A DNA stretch of 64,000 bases from Salipiger sp. H15 (GTDB taxonomy: Bacteria > Pseudomonadota > Alphaproteobacteria > Rhodobacterales > Rhodobacteraceae), in contig NZ_CP123384.1 in the NCBI RefSeq assembly GCF_040409955.1, positions 2,737,501 through 2,801,500 on the forward strand, in the 5' to 3' direction. Both the position numbers and the translations under genes were made by a program. Of this stretch, positions 22,480 through 32,901 are shown one piece after another. How positions within the stretch are numbered: position 1 is the first letter of the stretch; each line of letters begins with the position of its first letter. The notes beneath the pieces are model-generated. The model ran no database searches. It was not told the DNA's origin and saw only the letters and a program-made list of their open reading frames with translations.

Positions 22480-22980
22480 TTACTGCGGCTGGAACACCCC
22501 GCAGGCCAAGCGGCTGCCGGACTCGCCCGAGGGCTGGCTCTGGTAGTCGTCGGGGCCGGAATGCACGATGAAGGCCGAGCCGTCGTTGTCGAGCAGCGCC
22601 TCGCCCACCTTGAGCCCGGGCAGGAAGGCTTCGACCGTCACCGCGCCGTCGGGTCCGATATGGGCGTTGGGCAGGTCGCCCGGATGCGGTCCGTGCGCGG
22701 CCATGACGCCATGCTCGGCCTCGCCCGCGAGGTGGCCTCCCGCCGAGCTGAAATCGCTCGCAGAGCAATCGCCGGTCTCGTGGATGTGGATGCCGTGCAC
22801 GCCCTCCGGCAGACCCTGCAGCTCGGCGGTGACATGGGCCATGCCCGAGGGCGTGTCGGTGACGGTGACGGTTCCGATGTCGCTGCCATCGGTGCCCGCG
22901 AGCCGGGCCGTGGCGGTGGCGGCGATCGCCGGCGCGGCGGCAAGCCCGAGAAGAGCGGTGGCCAGGGCTAGTGTCTTCAT
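22480..22980 (-). CDS. sodC: Cu-Zn superoxide dismutase, periplasmic
   Basis: A 166-residue SodC with an N-terminal signal peptide (MKTLALATALLGLAAAPAIA). Metal ligands are seen in HGIHIHETGDC (His pair and first disulphide Cys), HGPHPGDLPNAHIG (bridging region), FIVHSGPDD, and the second disulphide Cys in SRLACGVF. It removes superoxide in the periplasm. Convergent with the preceding isomerase gene, with seven bases between the stops. Confidence 0.95.
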   Translation of the reverse strand: MKTLALATALLGLAAAPAIAATATARLAGTDGSDIGTVTVTDTPSGMAHVTAELQGLPEGVHGIHIHETGDCSASDFSSAGGHLAGEAEHGVMAAHGPHPGDLPNAHIGPDGAVTVEAFLPGLKVGEALLDNDGSAFIVHSGPDDYQSQPSGESGSRLACGVFQPQ

Positions 22981-23207
22981 GACGTCCTCCTGTGGCGAAT
23001 GGCAGGCGGCGGGGGCGCCCATGCCCCTGCGCCTTGCCGTGCAGTCCCAACGCCGGGTGAGCGCGTCGGTTGCGCCGTCACGCAGAAAAGACCCGTTGCG
23101 AGCCACCGTGTCGCGGAGATGCACCGCTGACAGGGCGCCGGGAAAAGTCTATTTCTTTCCTTGAGGGCTGCACAGTTTCGAAAATCCCGCCGGCAAGGAG
23201 TCGCCTC

Positions 23208-24281
23208 ATGCACTGGTCCTTTCCCATCGGCCGCCTCTTCGGATCGGAGTTGCGCGTGCACGCGACCTTCTTCCTGCTGCTGCTCTGGATCGGCGTCGCC
23301 GCCTGGTCCACCGGCGGCGCGGCGGCGGCGGTGCAGAACGTGCTCTTCGTCATCGCGCTCTTCGCCTGCGTCGTTGCCCACGAGTTCGGCCACGCGCTGA
23401 CCGCTCGGCGCTTCGGCATCAAGACCCCCGACATCACCCTGCTGCCGATCGGCGGGCTGGCGCGGCTCGAGCGCATGCCCGAGAAGCCCGCGCAGGAGAT
23501 CGCCGTGGCCATCGCGGGACCGCTGGTCAACATCGCGATCTGGCTGGTGCTGCTGCTGCTCGGCGCGACCTCCGACATGGGCGCGTTGGCGCGGCTCGGC
23601 GAGGGCACCGGCGCCTTCCTCAGCCAGCTCGCCTCGATCAACCTCGCGCTGGCGCTCTTCAACATGATCCCGGCCTTCCCGATGGACGGCGGCCGGGTGC
23701 TGCGCGCGGTTCTGGCGCTGCGCACCGACCGGGTGAGCGCGACGCGCGCGGCGGCGGTGACCGGGCAGATCCTCGCCTTCGGCCTTGCCTTCTGGGGGCT
23801 GAGCTCGGGCAATTTCATCCTCATCCTCATCGCCATCTTCGTCTTCTTCGCCGGGCAGGCCGAAAGCCAGGAGGTCTCGGCCCGGGCGGTGGCGCATGAC
23901 CTGCTGGCGCGCGACGCGATGATCACCAGCTTCGAGTCGCTGCGCCCCGAGGATGCGCTCTCGACCGCCGGGCAGACGCTGATCCGCACGACGCAGCACG
24001 AGTTCCCGGTGCTCTCGCCCGACGGGAGGCTGGCGGGCTTTCTCACCCGCGACGCGCTCTTCCGCGGCATCGCCGGCGACCACGCCATGCGCCGGGTCGA
24101 GGAAGTCATGACCGACGTGCCGCAGCTGCCGCTCTCGGCGCCGCTGCAATCGGTGCTCGACGCGCTGGCGCAGGCGCCCGCCGTGGCGGTGATCGACGCG
24201 CAGAGCCGGGTGCTCGGCTACGTCACGCGCGAGAACGTCGGCGAGCTGATGGTGCTGCGCGGACCGGCCATGACCGGCTGA
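23208..24281 (+). CDS. Site-2 protease-family metalloprotease with CBS domains
   Basis: A 357-residue integral membrane M50 protease. Zinc ligands are His58 and His62 of HEFGH, and Asp160 in the second motif NMIPAFPMDGGRVLRA; about six hydrophobic segments fill residues 18-225. Two CBS domains follow (about 235-295 and 300-357), which in this family (SpoIVFB-like group with CBS) bind adenyl nucleotides and regulate cleavage. The start at 23208 has AAGGAG seven bases upstream, in preference to an unsupported longer frame at 23070. The substrate is unknown. Confidence 0.92.
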   Translation: MHWSFPIGRLFGSELRVHATFFLLLLWIGVAAWSTGGAAAAVQNVLFVIALFACVVAHEFGHALTARRFGIKTPDITLLPIGGLARLERMPEKPAQEIAVAIAGPLVNIAIWLVLLLLGATSDMGALARLGEGTGAFLSQLASINLALALFNMIPAFPMDGGRVLRAVLALRTDRVSATRAAAVTGQILAFGLAFWGLSSGNFILILIAIFVFFAGQAESQEVSARAVAHDLLARDAMITSFESLRPEDALSTAGQTLIRTTQHEFPVLSPDGRLAGFLTRDALFRGIAGDHAMRRVEEVMTDVPQLPLSAPLQSVLDALAQAPAVAVIDAQSRVLGYVTRENVGELMVLRGPAMTG

Positions 24282-24389
24282 GACCCGCCCGCGACGAGCG
24301 ATCCGCCGCTGCCGCGGCAGGAGGGATTGCAGCCTGCGCCGGGATGTGGAATTCCCCTCCCCGGGGGAGAATTTTCCAAGAGGCATTTC

Positions 24390-25403
24390 ATGACCGACGC
24401 GCTTTCCAAGCTGCTCTCGGAGCGGGACTGGCTGCTCGCCGACGGGGCCACGGGCACCACGCTTTTCGACATGGGTCTGGCCGCGGGCGAGGCCCCGGAG
24501 ACCTGGAACGAGACCCATCCGGACCGCATCCGCGCGCTCTACCAAGGCGCGGTGGAGGCCGGGTCCGACATGTTTCTGACCAATTCCTTCGGCGCCAATG
24601 CCGCGCGGCTGAAGCTGCACGGCGCCGAGCGGCGCGCGCGCGAGCTTGCCCGGCGCGCCGCCGAGCTCGGGCGCGAGGTGGCCGATGCCGCGGGCCGTCC
24701 CGTGGTGGTCGCGGGCTCGGTCGGACCGACCGGCGAGATCCTCGAGCCGGTGGGCTCCCTGGCCCATGCGCTGGCGGTCGAGATGTTCGAGGAGGCCGCC
24801 ACCGGGCTCAGGGAGGGCGGGGCCGACGTGCTCTGGCTCGAGACCATCTCGGCCCCCGAGGAGTTCCGCGCCGCCGCCGAGGCCTTCGAGCGGGTCGGCA
24901 TGCCCTGGTGCGGCACGATGAGCTTCGACACCGCCGGGCGGACGATGATGGGCCTCACCTCGGCCGGGCTCGGCCGACTGGTTGAGACCCTGCCCAACCC
25001 GCCGATCGCCTTCGGAGCGAACTGCGGCACCGGCGCCTCGGACCTGCTGCGCACCCTTCTCGGCTTTGCCGCCAGCGGCACCGAGCGGCCGATCGTCGCC
25101 AAGGCCAACGCCGGGATCCCGCGCTTCGTGGACGGGCACATCCACTACGACGGCACGCCCGAACTGATGGCGGATTACGCGGTGATGGCGCGCGACGCCG
25201 GGGCGCGGATCATCGGCGGCTGCTGCGGCACCACCCCGGCGCACCTGCGCGCCATGCGCGCGGCGCTGGAGACCCGCCCGGCCGCCCAGCGCCCGACGCT
25301 CGAGCAGATTGCCGACCGGCTCGGCGGGTTCAGCTCCGAAAGCGACGGGCTCGGCGAGGACGGTGCCGCGCGCCTGCGCCGCGGCGGGCGGCGGCGGAGC
25401 TGA
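24390..25403 (+). CDS. bmtB: Corrinoid-dependent homocysteine S-methyltransferase (BmtB-like)
   Basis: A 337-residue homocysteine methyltransferase domain protein. The zinc ligands are Cys212 (GANCGTG) and Cys278-Cys279 (GGCCGTTP). It begins LLADGATGTTLFDMG, as in MetH N-terminal domains and betaine-homocysteine methyltransferases. A separate corrinoid protein is encoded 1.5 kb downstream, which fits the split MetH arrangement known in Phaeobacter and Dinoroseobacter: this protein would take the methyl group from methyl-cob(III)alamin on the BmtC-like protein to form methionine. The last 20 residues are an Arg-rich tail. The start follows a poor Shine-Dalgarno. Confidence 0.85.
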   Translation: MTDALSKLLSERDWLLADGATGTTLFDMGLAAGEAPETWNETHPDRIRALYQGAVEAGSDMFLTNSFGANAARLKLHGAERRARELARRAAELGREVADAAGRPVVVAGSVGPTGEILEPVGSLAHALAVEMFEEAATGLREGGADVLWLETISAPEEFRAAAEAFERVGMPWCGTMSFDTAGRTMMGLTSAGLGRLVETLPNPPIAFGANCGTGASDLLRTLLGFAASGTERPIVAKANAGIPRFVDGHIHYDGTPELMADYAVMARDAGARIIGGCCGTTPAHLRAMRAALETRPAAQRPTLEQIADRLGGFSSESDGLGEDGAARLRRGGRRRS

Positions 25404-25447
25404 GGCGCTTCACCGCGCATTAACCACGGCGGCGGCAGGCTTCGGGC

Positions 25448-25677
25448 ATGACCGAGCTGCCGCTTCCGATTCGACCCGAGGACTGGCTGGCCCATGTCTT
25501 CCTCAGCCGCGCCGCGGCAGAGCGCGGCGTGGTCCGCCGCAAGACCCGCGACATCGAGCGGATCGCCGGGCGCGCACGCTTTCTGGCAGAGCTTGAGCGG
25601 CGCGGCTTCCGGGCGGTCGAGAACGCCGGCAGACGATCATCTTCTGCAACCGCGATCCCGTGCGGATCATCAGGTAG
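25448..25677 (+). pseudogene. Small N-(5'-phosphoribosyl)anthranilate isomerase-annotated protein, frameshifted
   Basis: The first 62 codons (MTELPLPIRPEDWLAHVF... through RAVENAG) read as a small conserved Rhodobacteraceae protein of about 76 residues. After codon 62 (GGC near 25631) the frame is off by one: the other frame reads (Q)TIIFCNRDPVRIIR and stops at 25675-25677, the expected C-terminus. In the original frame the reading continues through an apparently random sequence. One missing base near 25631 explains this. It is either a true mutation or a sequencing error. The name is inherited from databases and the protein is far too short to be TrpF. Confidence 0.65.
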
Positions 25678-25723
25678 GCAACTTCCTTCGAAGGAAGTTG
25701 CAAATCTCTTCGAAGAGATTTGC
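25678..25723. repeat. Two tandem perfect 24-base palindromes (bidirectional terminator candidate)
   Basis: 25678-25701 and 25700-25723 are each perfect 24-base palindromes and share two bases (GC). Both have a TTCGAA centre, so each RNA would form a hairpin with a UUCG loop. They lie between the ends of two convergent genes. As RNA hairpins they would work on both strands, most simply as terminators, though no T-run follows. Confidence 0.75.
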
Positions 25724-25726
25724 CCC

Positions 25727-26812
25727 TCAGAACAGCGACAGCTGGTCCCCGGCCCGCGGCGGCGCCCGGAAAAGATCGCACCGCAGCGGCGGCTGCTCGG
25801 CGTCCAGCCCCAGCCGCCGCACCGCCTTGTCGAAGCGCTGCGCGATGAGCTGGGCATAGGTGCCCTCGCCCCGCATCCGCCTGTGCCATTCGGCCGAGTA
25901 GTCCTGCCCGCCGTGCATCTCACGCAGCCGCGCCATGACCCGCCCAGCGCGGCCCGGGTAATGTTCCTCGAGCCAGGCGCGCCAGAGCGGCGCGACCTCG
26001 AGCGGCAGGCGCAGCATGATCCAGCTGGCCGAGCAGGCGCCCGCCTCCGCCCCCGCCTCGAGGATCTTCTCGAGCTCGGGGTCTGTGAGCGCGGGCACCA
26101 TGGGCGAGGCCATGACACGCACCGGGATGCCCGCGGCGCTCAGCCGTCGGATCGTCTCGAGCCGCCGCGCCGGGGACGGCACGCGCGGCTCCATCCGCCG
26201 CGCGAGATCGGCGTCGAGCGTGGTGACCGAGATGCCCACGCGCGCCAGCCCCTCGGCCGCCATATCCGACAGGATGTCGATGTCGCGCTCGATGAGCGTG
26301 CCCTTGGTGACGATGGCGACCGGGTGGCGGAAGTCGCGCAGCACCTCGAGGCAGGCGCGCATGATGCCCCTGTCCCGCTCGATCGGCTGGTAGGGATCGG
26401 TGTTGGTGCCGATGGCCAGCGGCGCGGGCGCGTAGCGCTTCGCGCGCAACTCGCGCTCCAGCACGGCGGGCGCCTCGGGCCGGGCAATGAGCTTCGTCTC
26501 GAAATCGAGCCCGGGCGACAGGCCGAGATAGGCGTGGCTCGACCGGGCGAAACAGTAGATGCAGCCGTGCTCGCAGCCGCGATAGGGGTTGATCGTCCGG
26601 TCGAAGGGCAGATCGGGCGAGCGCACGTAGTTGATCAGGCTGCGCGGACGCTCCTCGCTGACCTCGGTGCGCAGGACTGGCAGCTCCTCGGGGATCTCCC
26701 AGCCGTCATGGGCATCCTCGTAGGCATAGCGCTCGAACCGCCCGCTGTCGCGGGAGGCGGCGCCGCGCCCCTTGCGGCGCTCTTTCTCGACGGATCGGGA
26801 CGCTGCGCACAT
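25727..26812 (-). CDS. PA0069-family radical SAM protein
   Basis: A 361-residue radical SAM enzyme. The 4Fe-4S cluster cysteines are Cys80, Cys84 and Cys87 in GCEHGCIYC, inside the PYRGCEHGCIYCFAR segment typical of the PA0069/Rv2578c family, which resembles spore photoproduct lyase. Later motifs are GTNTDPYQPIER, IVTKGTLIERDIDIL and VSPMVPALTDPELE-like. The function is unknown; the reaction is usually guessed as nucleic-acid or cofactor modification. The start at 26812 is the first Met of the open frame. It is divergent from the BmtC-like gene. Confidence 0.9.
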   Translation of the reverse strand: MCAASRSVEKERRKGRGAASRDSGRFERYAYEDAHDGWEIPEELPVLRTEVSEERPRSLINYVRSPDLPFDRTINPYRGCEHGCIYCFARSSHAYLGLSPGLDFETKLIARPEAPAVLERELRAKRYAPAPLAIGTNTDPYQPIERDRGIMRACLEVLRDFRHPVAIVTKGTLIERDIDILSDMAAEGLARVGISVTTLDADLARRMEPRVPSPARRLETIRRLSAAGIPVRVMASPMVPALTDPELEKILEAGAEAGACSASWIMLRLPLEVAPLWRAWLEEHYPGRAGRVMARLREMHGGQDYSAEWHRRMRGEGTYAQLIAQRFDKAVRRLGLDAEQPPLRCDLFRAPPRAGDQLSLF

Positions 26813-26950
26813 GCCTCAGGTATGGAACATATCAAGAACATCCGCAAGCCCCCTCCCGCCCGCGTCGCCTCCGGCCCCGGCCATGTCGCAATCGGCCATG
26901 TGGCGGGGCGGCACGAGGCGCAGGCTGAGGGCAGCGCAAGGGAGATCGCC

Positions 26951-27661
<711 letters not shown>

Positions 27662-27805
27662 GACGCTCTCCGCTCCGGGCCCCGCCCGACCGGGTCCGGC
27701 GGAAATTTGCGGGCCTTTCCCGGGGCGTTTCCGGAGACATGCGGATTTCTCTTTGCTTTCCCGACCTCTGGTCCCTATCTTCAAGGCAAGGGAAAGGAGA
27801 AGCCG

Positions 27806-27979
27806 ATGCCAGTGACCACTCTTGTTGCTCTTCTGATCGCGGTTCTTGCCTCTGCTGGTTTCACCGTCTGGGCGTTCTTGGCCTGGGGGGCAAGCAAGGT
27901 CATCCCGCTGTTGCTCGGCCTTGCCTTGCTGATCCGCTGGGGCATGGCCTCGGTGCCGGCGGATGACACCCACGCCTGA
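27806..27979 (+). CDS. Small two-helix membrane protein
   Basis: A 57-residue protein made of two hydrophobic helices (residues about 4-25 and 28-45). The start at 27806 follows GGAGA by five bases; a longer frame from 27707 is rejected because the upstream part is not conserved-looking and lacks a ribosome-binding site. It overlaps the DUF1638 gene by 17 bases in another frame, so the two are probably cotranscribed. No family recognised. Confidence 0.65.
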   Translation: MPVTTLVALLIAVLASAGFTVWAFLAWGASKVIPLLLGLALLIRWGMASVPADDTHA

Positions 27980-28655
27980 CACGGGCCCACCCCCTTCGAT
28001 CCATCCCCCGACGGACGACGCGCTGACCGAGGCTTGCCAGCCCCCGGATGCCGCGCAAACCCCCTCCACCCGCATCCTGCTCATCGCCTGCGGCGCGCTT
28101 GCGCGCGAGGTGCTTGCCCTGCGCGCGCAGGAGGGGCTCACCCATCTCGACCTCGTCTGCCTGCCCGCCGGGCTGCACAACCACCCGGACCGCATTCCCG
28201 GCGCCGTGCGCGGGGCCGTCGCGCGGCATGGCGCGGGCTATAGCGCGATCAAGCTGCTCTACGCCGATTGCGGCACCGGCGGGCGGCTCGCCACGCTCTG
28301 CGACGCGCTCGGCATCGAGATGCTGCCCGGCCCGCATTGCTACGCCTTCTACGACGGGGTCGCGCGCTTCGCGGCGCGCGGCGAGATGACGAGCTTCTAC
28401 CTCACCGATTTCCTCGTGCGCCAGTTCGACGCCTTCGTCTGGCGCCCGCTGGGGCTCGACCGGCACCCCGGGCTGCGGGATGCCTATTTCGGGAATTACC
28501 GAAAGCTCGTCCACCTCGCCCAGACCGACGATCCCGAGATCACCGCACTGGCCGCGCACTGTGCCGCCCGGCTTGGCCTCGGGTTCGAGCGGCGGGTCAC
28601 CGGCTATGGCGAGCTTGGCACGGCCATGGCCGGCTGGGCGCGGGCCGGGGCCTGA
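27963..28655 (+). CDS. DUF1638 domain protein
   Basis: A 230-residue cytoplasmic protein. After a Pro-rich 35-residue start it carries the DUF1638 pattern: LIACGALAREVLAL, HNHPDRIPGAV, YADCGTGG, GPHCYAFYDG, DFLVRQFDAFVW and a conserved late YFGNYRKLVHLAQT. The Cys and His residues of YADCGTGG and GPHCY look like a metal or corrinoid site. DUF1638 genes are often found next to corrinoid methyltransferase genes, as here (bmtC 300 bases upstream), so a role in methyl or corrinoid handling is a fair guess, not more. Confidence 0.88.
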   Translation: MTPTPDTGPPPSIHPPTDDALTEACQPPDAAQTPSTRILLIACGALAREVLALRAQEGLTHLDLVCLPAGLHNHPDRIPGAVRGAVARHGAGYSAIKLLYADCGTGGRLATLCDALGIEMLPGPHCYAFYDGVARFAARGEMTSFYLTDFLVRQFDAFVWRPLGLDRHPGLRDAYFGNYRKLVHLAQTDDPEITALAAHCAARLGLGFERRVTGYGELGTAMAGWARAGA

Positions 28656-28705
28656 GCCGGGGCCACGCTCCCCTAGGATATCTTACTTGGAAGACCGCGA
28701 GTGGA

Positions 28706-30442
28706 TCAGTTCCCGCCCGCCTGGCGCAGCAGCAGGGCCGAGACCGGCACGAGCTCGACGCTGCTGGCGCGGTCCTGCAGCCCCCAGAGCAGCAGCGCCG
28801 AGACCGTGTCGGCGCGCAGGCGGCCCAGCATCACCACGTTCTCGTCCTGGCGCGCCCGGAAGGCCGCCTGGTCGAGGAAGCGGCGCATCACCCGTGGGTC
28901 CTGCCCGTTGCCGTCGAAATCGCGGAACACCGTCAGGCTCGGAACCCCGGCGCGGCGCGCCAGCGCCTCGGCGGTGTTGAGACCGTTCGGCATCATCACC
29001 AGCCCGTGGCCCGAGGCGGCGAGGAAGCCCGCGGCCTGCTCGGAGATGGCGCGGTTGTGCTGCAGCGCGAGATCCGCGCCCTCGAGCACGGCGATAGCCT
29101 CGGGCACGCTGGCGAGCGCCCCCTCGAGCGCCACCTCGGCATCGGCGGGCGTCGCGTTCTCGGGCAGCGCCGCCTCGGCGAGCACTTCGAAGCCGCGCGC
29201 ACGATAGGCGGCGGCGGCACCGGCAGGATCGGGATGGCCCGGGGCGATGGCGAAGCTCACCGGGAAGGGGAAGGCCTCGACCGTCTCAGGGCCGAGCGGG
29301 CCGGCGCCGTCGTCGATCAGCAGGATCGACATGGCCGGCGCGCCGGGCGCGAGGTCGTAGCTGGCGGCGAAGCGCTGCAGCGGCGTCTCGCCGCGCGCGG
29401 CGGCGGGCGGCGGCGGCGCGGGTGCGGGAGAGATCGACGGCAGGCCGCTCTCGGGCGCGGTGCCGATGCGCGGCGCGGCGGCGGGGCTGTCGCCCTCGGG
29501 GGCCTCGTCCTGCTCCGGCGCGCGGTCGATCAGCGAGGTGGCGGGCGTGCCGATGGCGGGGCGCTCTGCCTCGGGCGCCGCCGCCGGGCGGTCGGGGACC
29601 AGCGCGGTGACACGGGGCGCCGGCGGCTCCTGCGGGGCGGGAACGGGTTGAGGCGTCTCCTCCGACATTTCGGGGTCTTCCGAAACGGGCGCTTCGGTAC
29701 CGGCTTCCGCGGCTTCGGGTCCCGGTTGGGGGTCCGGCTCGCTGGCGAGGCCGCTGTCCTCGGCCGGTTGCGGCGGCTGCGCGGGATCGGTGGAAAGCGC
29801 GGGTCGCGCCTCGACCAGCGGCGCCTCGGGCGGCAGGGCCGGCAGCCCGGGCTGCACCGGCGCATCGCCGCCCACCGCGAAACGGGCCGCCTCGGAGGTG
29901 CCGGGCGCATCGGGCGCGAGCGGCGCGGGGATCGCCTCGGGCCGGCGCGAGGGCTGGGTGTCGGGCGCGCTGCCCTCGGCGAGCGGCGGTGCCGAAAGCG
30001 CCGGGCCCGCGGCGGCAGTGTCGACGCCCTGCTCTTCGCTCGGACGGCGGGCGGGCGGCGGCGGCGGCGTTTCGGGAGTTCCCGAAACGGCGGCGGTCTC
30101 GGAGGCCTCGGGGGTCTCCTCCGGCGCGGCTTCGGTGGCGGTCGTTTCGGGCGGGGTCGTTTCGGAAGGCGTTGCTTCGGAGGGAGTTGCCTCTGGTGTC
30201 TCGCCCGGGGGCACCGCCGGCACCGCCGCCTCGCCGGATCCCTCAGGCGGGACGGCGCCGGGCACGGGGGTCGCGCGTTCGCTCAGGCTGTTCACCGCCT
30301 CGGCCACCGGGTCGGTGGCGATCCGCGGCTCGGGCGCTGCGGGAAGGTTCGCGGGCGGCCCCATGGCCACCGAAAGCGCCCCCGCACCGATCCCCGAGAC
30401 CACGAGCCCCCAGATCGCCCCTGCCAAGAAACCGCGTGCCAT
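28706..30442 (-). CDS. Divergent polysaccharide deacetylase protein with long low-complexity linker
   Basis: A 578-residue protein: one N-terminal membrane anchor or signal (residues about 3-27), then some 330 residues very rich in Pro, Ala, Glu and Thr, and a C-terminal divergent polysaccharide deacetylase domain (about 350-575) with [34 protein letters not shown] split motifs and VMMPNGLNT. This family sits in the cell envelope and in other bacteria lies near murein hydrolase activators; it lacks a full deacetylase metal triad. The linker is a real reading frame on a strand otherwise without genes; its length is variable between strains in such proteins. Convergent with the preceding DUF1638 gene. 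Confidence 0.88.
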   Translation of the reverse strand: MARGFLAGAIWGLVVSGIGAGALSVAMGPPANLPAAPEPRIATDPVAEAVNSLSERATPVPGAVPPEGSGEAAVPAVPPGETPEATPSEATPSETTPPETTATEAAPEETPEASETAAVSGTPETPPPPPARRPSEEQGVDTAAAGPALSAPPLAEGSAPDTQPSRRPEAIPAPLAPDAPGTSEAARFAVGGDAPVQPGLPALPPEAPLVEARPALSTDPAQPPQPAEDSGLASEPDPQPGPEAAEAGTEAPVSEDPEMSEETPQPVPAPQEPPAPRVTALVPDRPAAAPEAERPAIGTPATSLIDRAPEQDEAPEGDSPAAAPRIGTAPESGLPSISPAPAPPPPAAARGETPLQRFAASYDLAPGAPAMSILLIDDGAGPLGPETVEAFPFPVSFAIAPGHPDPAGAAAAYRARGFEVLAEAALPENATPADAEVALEGALASVPEAIAVLEGADLALQHNRAISEQAAGFLAASGHGLVMMPNGLNTAEALARRAGVPSLTVFRDFDGNGQDPRVMRRFLDQAAFRARQDENVVMLGRLRADTVSALLLWGLQDRASSVELVPVSALLLRQAGGN

Positions 30443-30618
30443 GTCCCTGCCCGTCCTTCCGTTGTCCCCCGGGTCCCGTTGCCGGACCCTTTGTCGCCGT
30501 GGTACGGCGCATGTGCCGGTCCCGTTCAGATGTTCGGGACATGGCCTTGACGCTGCACCACCTGCGGGCGCATGTATACCCCCACCGCGGCTCCGCCCGC
30601 CAGCCTGAAGAGTCTACC

Positions 30619-31200
30619 ATGCTGCTTCTCATCGACAATTACGACAGTTTCACCTGGAACCTCGTGCATTACGTGGGCGAGCTCGGCGTGGAGACCAAGG
30701 TCGTCCGAAACGACCAGATCGACGTGCAGGAGGCGATGGCGCTGAAACCCGCCGGCATCCTGCTCTCGCCCGGGCCCTGCACGCCGACCGAGGCGGGCAT
30801 CTGCCTTGCGCTGACCGCCGCCGCCGCCGAGACCCGCACGCCGCTCTTCGGCGTCTGCCTCGGCCACCAGACCATCGGCCAGGCCTTTGGCGGCACGGTG
30901 AAACGCCATGACGAGATCGTGCATGGCAAGATCGGGCTCATGCACCACGACGACACCGGCGTCTTTGCCGGGCTGCCCTCGCCCTTCGAGGCGACGCGCT
31001 ACCACAGCCTTGTCGTGGCGCGCGACGACCTGCCCGAGGAGTTGATCGCCAACGCCTGGCTCGAGGACGGCACGATCATGGGTCTGCGCCACCGCGAGCT
31101 GCCCATCCACGGCGTGCAGTTCCACCCCGAGAGCATCGCTTCGCAGCACGGCCATGCGCTCATCGAGAATTTCCTGAAGACCATGAAAGTCCCTGCATGA
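30619..31200 (+). CDS. trpG: Anthranilate synthase component II (glutamine amidotransferase)
   Basis: A 193-residue class I glutaminase giving ammonia to TrpE. The catalytic triad is visible: Cys80 in FGVCLGHQ, His169 and Glu171 in VQFHPES. It starts [14 protein letters not shown]. First gene of the trpGDC operon; its stop overlaps trpD by four bases (ATGA). Confidence 0.96.
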   Translation: MLLLIDNYDSFTWNLVHYVGELGVETKVVRNDQIDVQEAMALKPAGILLSPGPCTPTEAGICLALTAAAAETRTPLFGVCLGHQTIGQAFGGTVKRHDEIVHGKIGLMHHDDTGVFAGLPSPFEATRYHSLVVARDDLPEELIANAWLEDGTIMGLRHRELPIHGVQFHPESIASQHGHALIENFLKTMKVPA

Positions 31201-32219
31201 GCGATCGACTGAAGCCGCTGATCGGCGCCGCCTGTACCCGTCCGCTGAGCCGGGAGGAGGCCGAGACGGCCTTCGAGATCCTCTTTGCCGGCGAGGCCAC
31301 GCCCGCCCAGATCGGCGGGTTCCTGATGAGCCTGCGCACCCGCGGCGAGACGGTCGAGGAATACGCCGCCGCCGCCGCGGTGATGCGCGCCCGGTGCAAC
31401 AAGGTGATCGCCCCGGCGGGCGCAATCGACATCGTCGGCACCGGCGGCGACGGCAAGGGCACGCTGAACATCTCGACCGCCACCGCCTTCGTCGTCGCGG
31501 GCGCGGGGGTCACCGTGGCCAAGCACGGCAACCGGAACCTCTCGTCCAAGTCGGGCTCGGCGGACGCGCTCGGACAGCTCGGCATCAACGTGATGCTGCC
31601 CGCCTCGGCGATCGCCCCCATCCTCAATTCGGTCGGCATCTGCTTCATGATGGCGACCATGCACCACCCCGCGATGAAACACGTCGGCCCGCCGCGCATG
31701 GAGCTCGGCACGCGCACGATCTTCAACATCCTCGGGCCGATGACCAACCCCGCGGGCGTCAAGCGCCAGCTGACCGGCGCCTTCTCGCGCGATCTCATCC
31801 GGCCGATGGCCGAGACTCTGGGCCAGCTCGGCTCGGAACGCGCCTGGCTGGTGCACGGCTCGGACGGCACCGACGAGCTGGCGATCTCCGGCGTGAGCTG
31901 GGTCGCGGCGCTGGAAGAGGACGGCTCCATCCGCGAGGTCGAGCTGCACCCCGAGGATGCGGGTCTTCCCGAACACCCGTTCGAAGAGATCATCGGCGGT
32001 GATCCGGCCGAGAACGCCGCCGCCATGCGCGCGCTTCTGGACGGCGCCAAGACCGCCTACCGCGACGCGGTGCTGCTGAACTCGGCCGCCGCGCTGGTTG
32101 TGGCGGGCAAGGCGGGCGATCTCCGCGAAGGCGTCGCCATGGCGCGCGAGAGCATCGACAGCGGCGCGGCCAAGGCCAAGGTCGAGGCGCTCGCCAAGGC
32201 CACGCAAGCCGCCGCATGA
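31197..32219 (+). CDS. trpD: Anthranilate phosphoribosyltransferase
   Basis: A 340-residue enzyme transferring a phosphoribosyl group from PRPP to anthranilate. It has the PRPP/Mg motif [14 protein letters not shown], the [18 protein letters not shown] anthranilate-tunnel region, [13 protein letters not shown] and [11 protein letters not shown]. Coupled at both ends by four-base ATGA overlaps with trpG and the uracil-DNA glycosylase gene. Confidence 0.96.
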   Translation: MSDRLKPLIGAACTRPLSREEAETAFEILFAGEATPAQIGGFLMSLRTRGETVEEYAAAAAVMRARCNKVIAPAGAIDIVGTGGDGKGTLNISTATAFVVAGAGVTVAKHGNRNLSSKSGSADALGQLGINVMLPASAIAPILNSVGICFMMATMHHPAMKHVGPPRMELGTRTIFNILGPMTNPAGVKRQLTGAFSRDLIRPMAETLGQLGSERAWLVHGSDGTDELAISGVSWVAALEEDGSIREVELHPEDAGLPEHPFEEIIGGDPAENAAAMRALLDGAKTAYRDAVLLNSAAALVVAGKAGDLREGVAMARESIDSGAAKAKVEALAKATQAAA

Positions 32220-32869
32220 GCCTGCCTGCCAGCTGGGGCCACCTGCCCTTCTTCGCCGAGGATTTCCCGCGCATCGCCGCCACGCTGGCCGCCGAGACGC
32301 GGGACATCCTGCCGCCCGAACCGCAGCGCTTCGCCGCACTCGACGCCTGCGCGCCGGAGAAGGTGCGGGTGGTGATCCTCGGGCAGGATCCCTACCCGAC
32401 GCCCGGCCACGCCCACGGGCTTGCCTTTTCGGTAGAACCCGAAGTGCGCCCGCTGCCGCGCTCGCTGACCAACATCTACAAGGAACTGCAGGAGGAATTC
32501 GGCGCCGTGCCGCCGGATGGCGACCTGCGCTTCTGGGCAAGGCAAGGCGTGCTGCTGCTCAACACCGCGCTCTCGGTGCCCGCCGGCAACGCCGGGGCGC
32601 ATGCCAAGCTCGGCTGGTCGAAGCTGACCGCGCAGGTGCTCGAGGCGCTTTCGGACCAGCCCCGCGCCTTCATCCTCTGGGGCGGCCATGCGCAGAAATT
32701 CGCGCCGCATATCCACGGCGACGGGCACCTGATCCTCGCCTCGGCGCATCCGTCGCCGCTCTCGGCCCGGCGCGGCTTTTTCGGCTCGCGCCCCTTTTCC
32801 CGCGTCAACGACTGGCTTAAAGCCAGAGGGGAGACGCCGATCAACTGGACCACGCCCGGCGCGGCCTGA
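32216..32869 (+). CDS. ung: Uracil-DNA glycosylase, family 1, embedded in the trp operon
   Basis: A 217-residue uracil-DNA glycosylase that removes uracil from DNA. The water-activating Asp58 lies in [13 protein letters not shown], where the family's usual His after PY is Pro; the second catalytic segment [14 protein letters not shown] has His178. It shares ATGA overlap with trpD and precedes trpC by 32 bases, so it is read as part of the trpGDC transcript. No mechanistic link to tryptophan is known. Confidence 0.9.
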   Translation: MSLPASWGHLPFFAEDFPRIAATLAAETRDILPPEPQRFAALDACAPEKVRVVILGQDPYPTPGHAHGLAFSVEPEVRPLPRSLTNIYKELQEEFGAVPPDGDLRFWARQGVLLLNTALSVPAGNAGAHAKLGWSKLTAQVLEALSDQPRAFILWGGHAQKFAPHIHGDGHLILASAHPSPLSARRGFFGSRPFSRVNDWLKARGETPINWTTPGAA

Positions 32870-32901
32870 CGGACCGGCGCGAGAACGATACGGAGCCCGC
32901 C

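Noticed and set aside
22977..25244. 755-codon minus-strand frame
   Set aside because: Lies opposite the M50 protease and BmtB genes, which have clear motifs; Arg/Ala/Gly-rich without domains.
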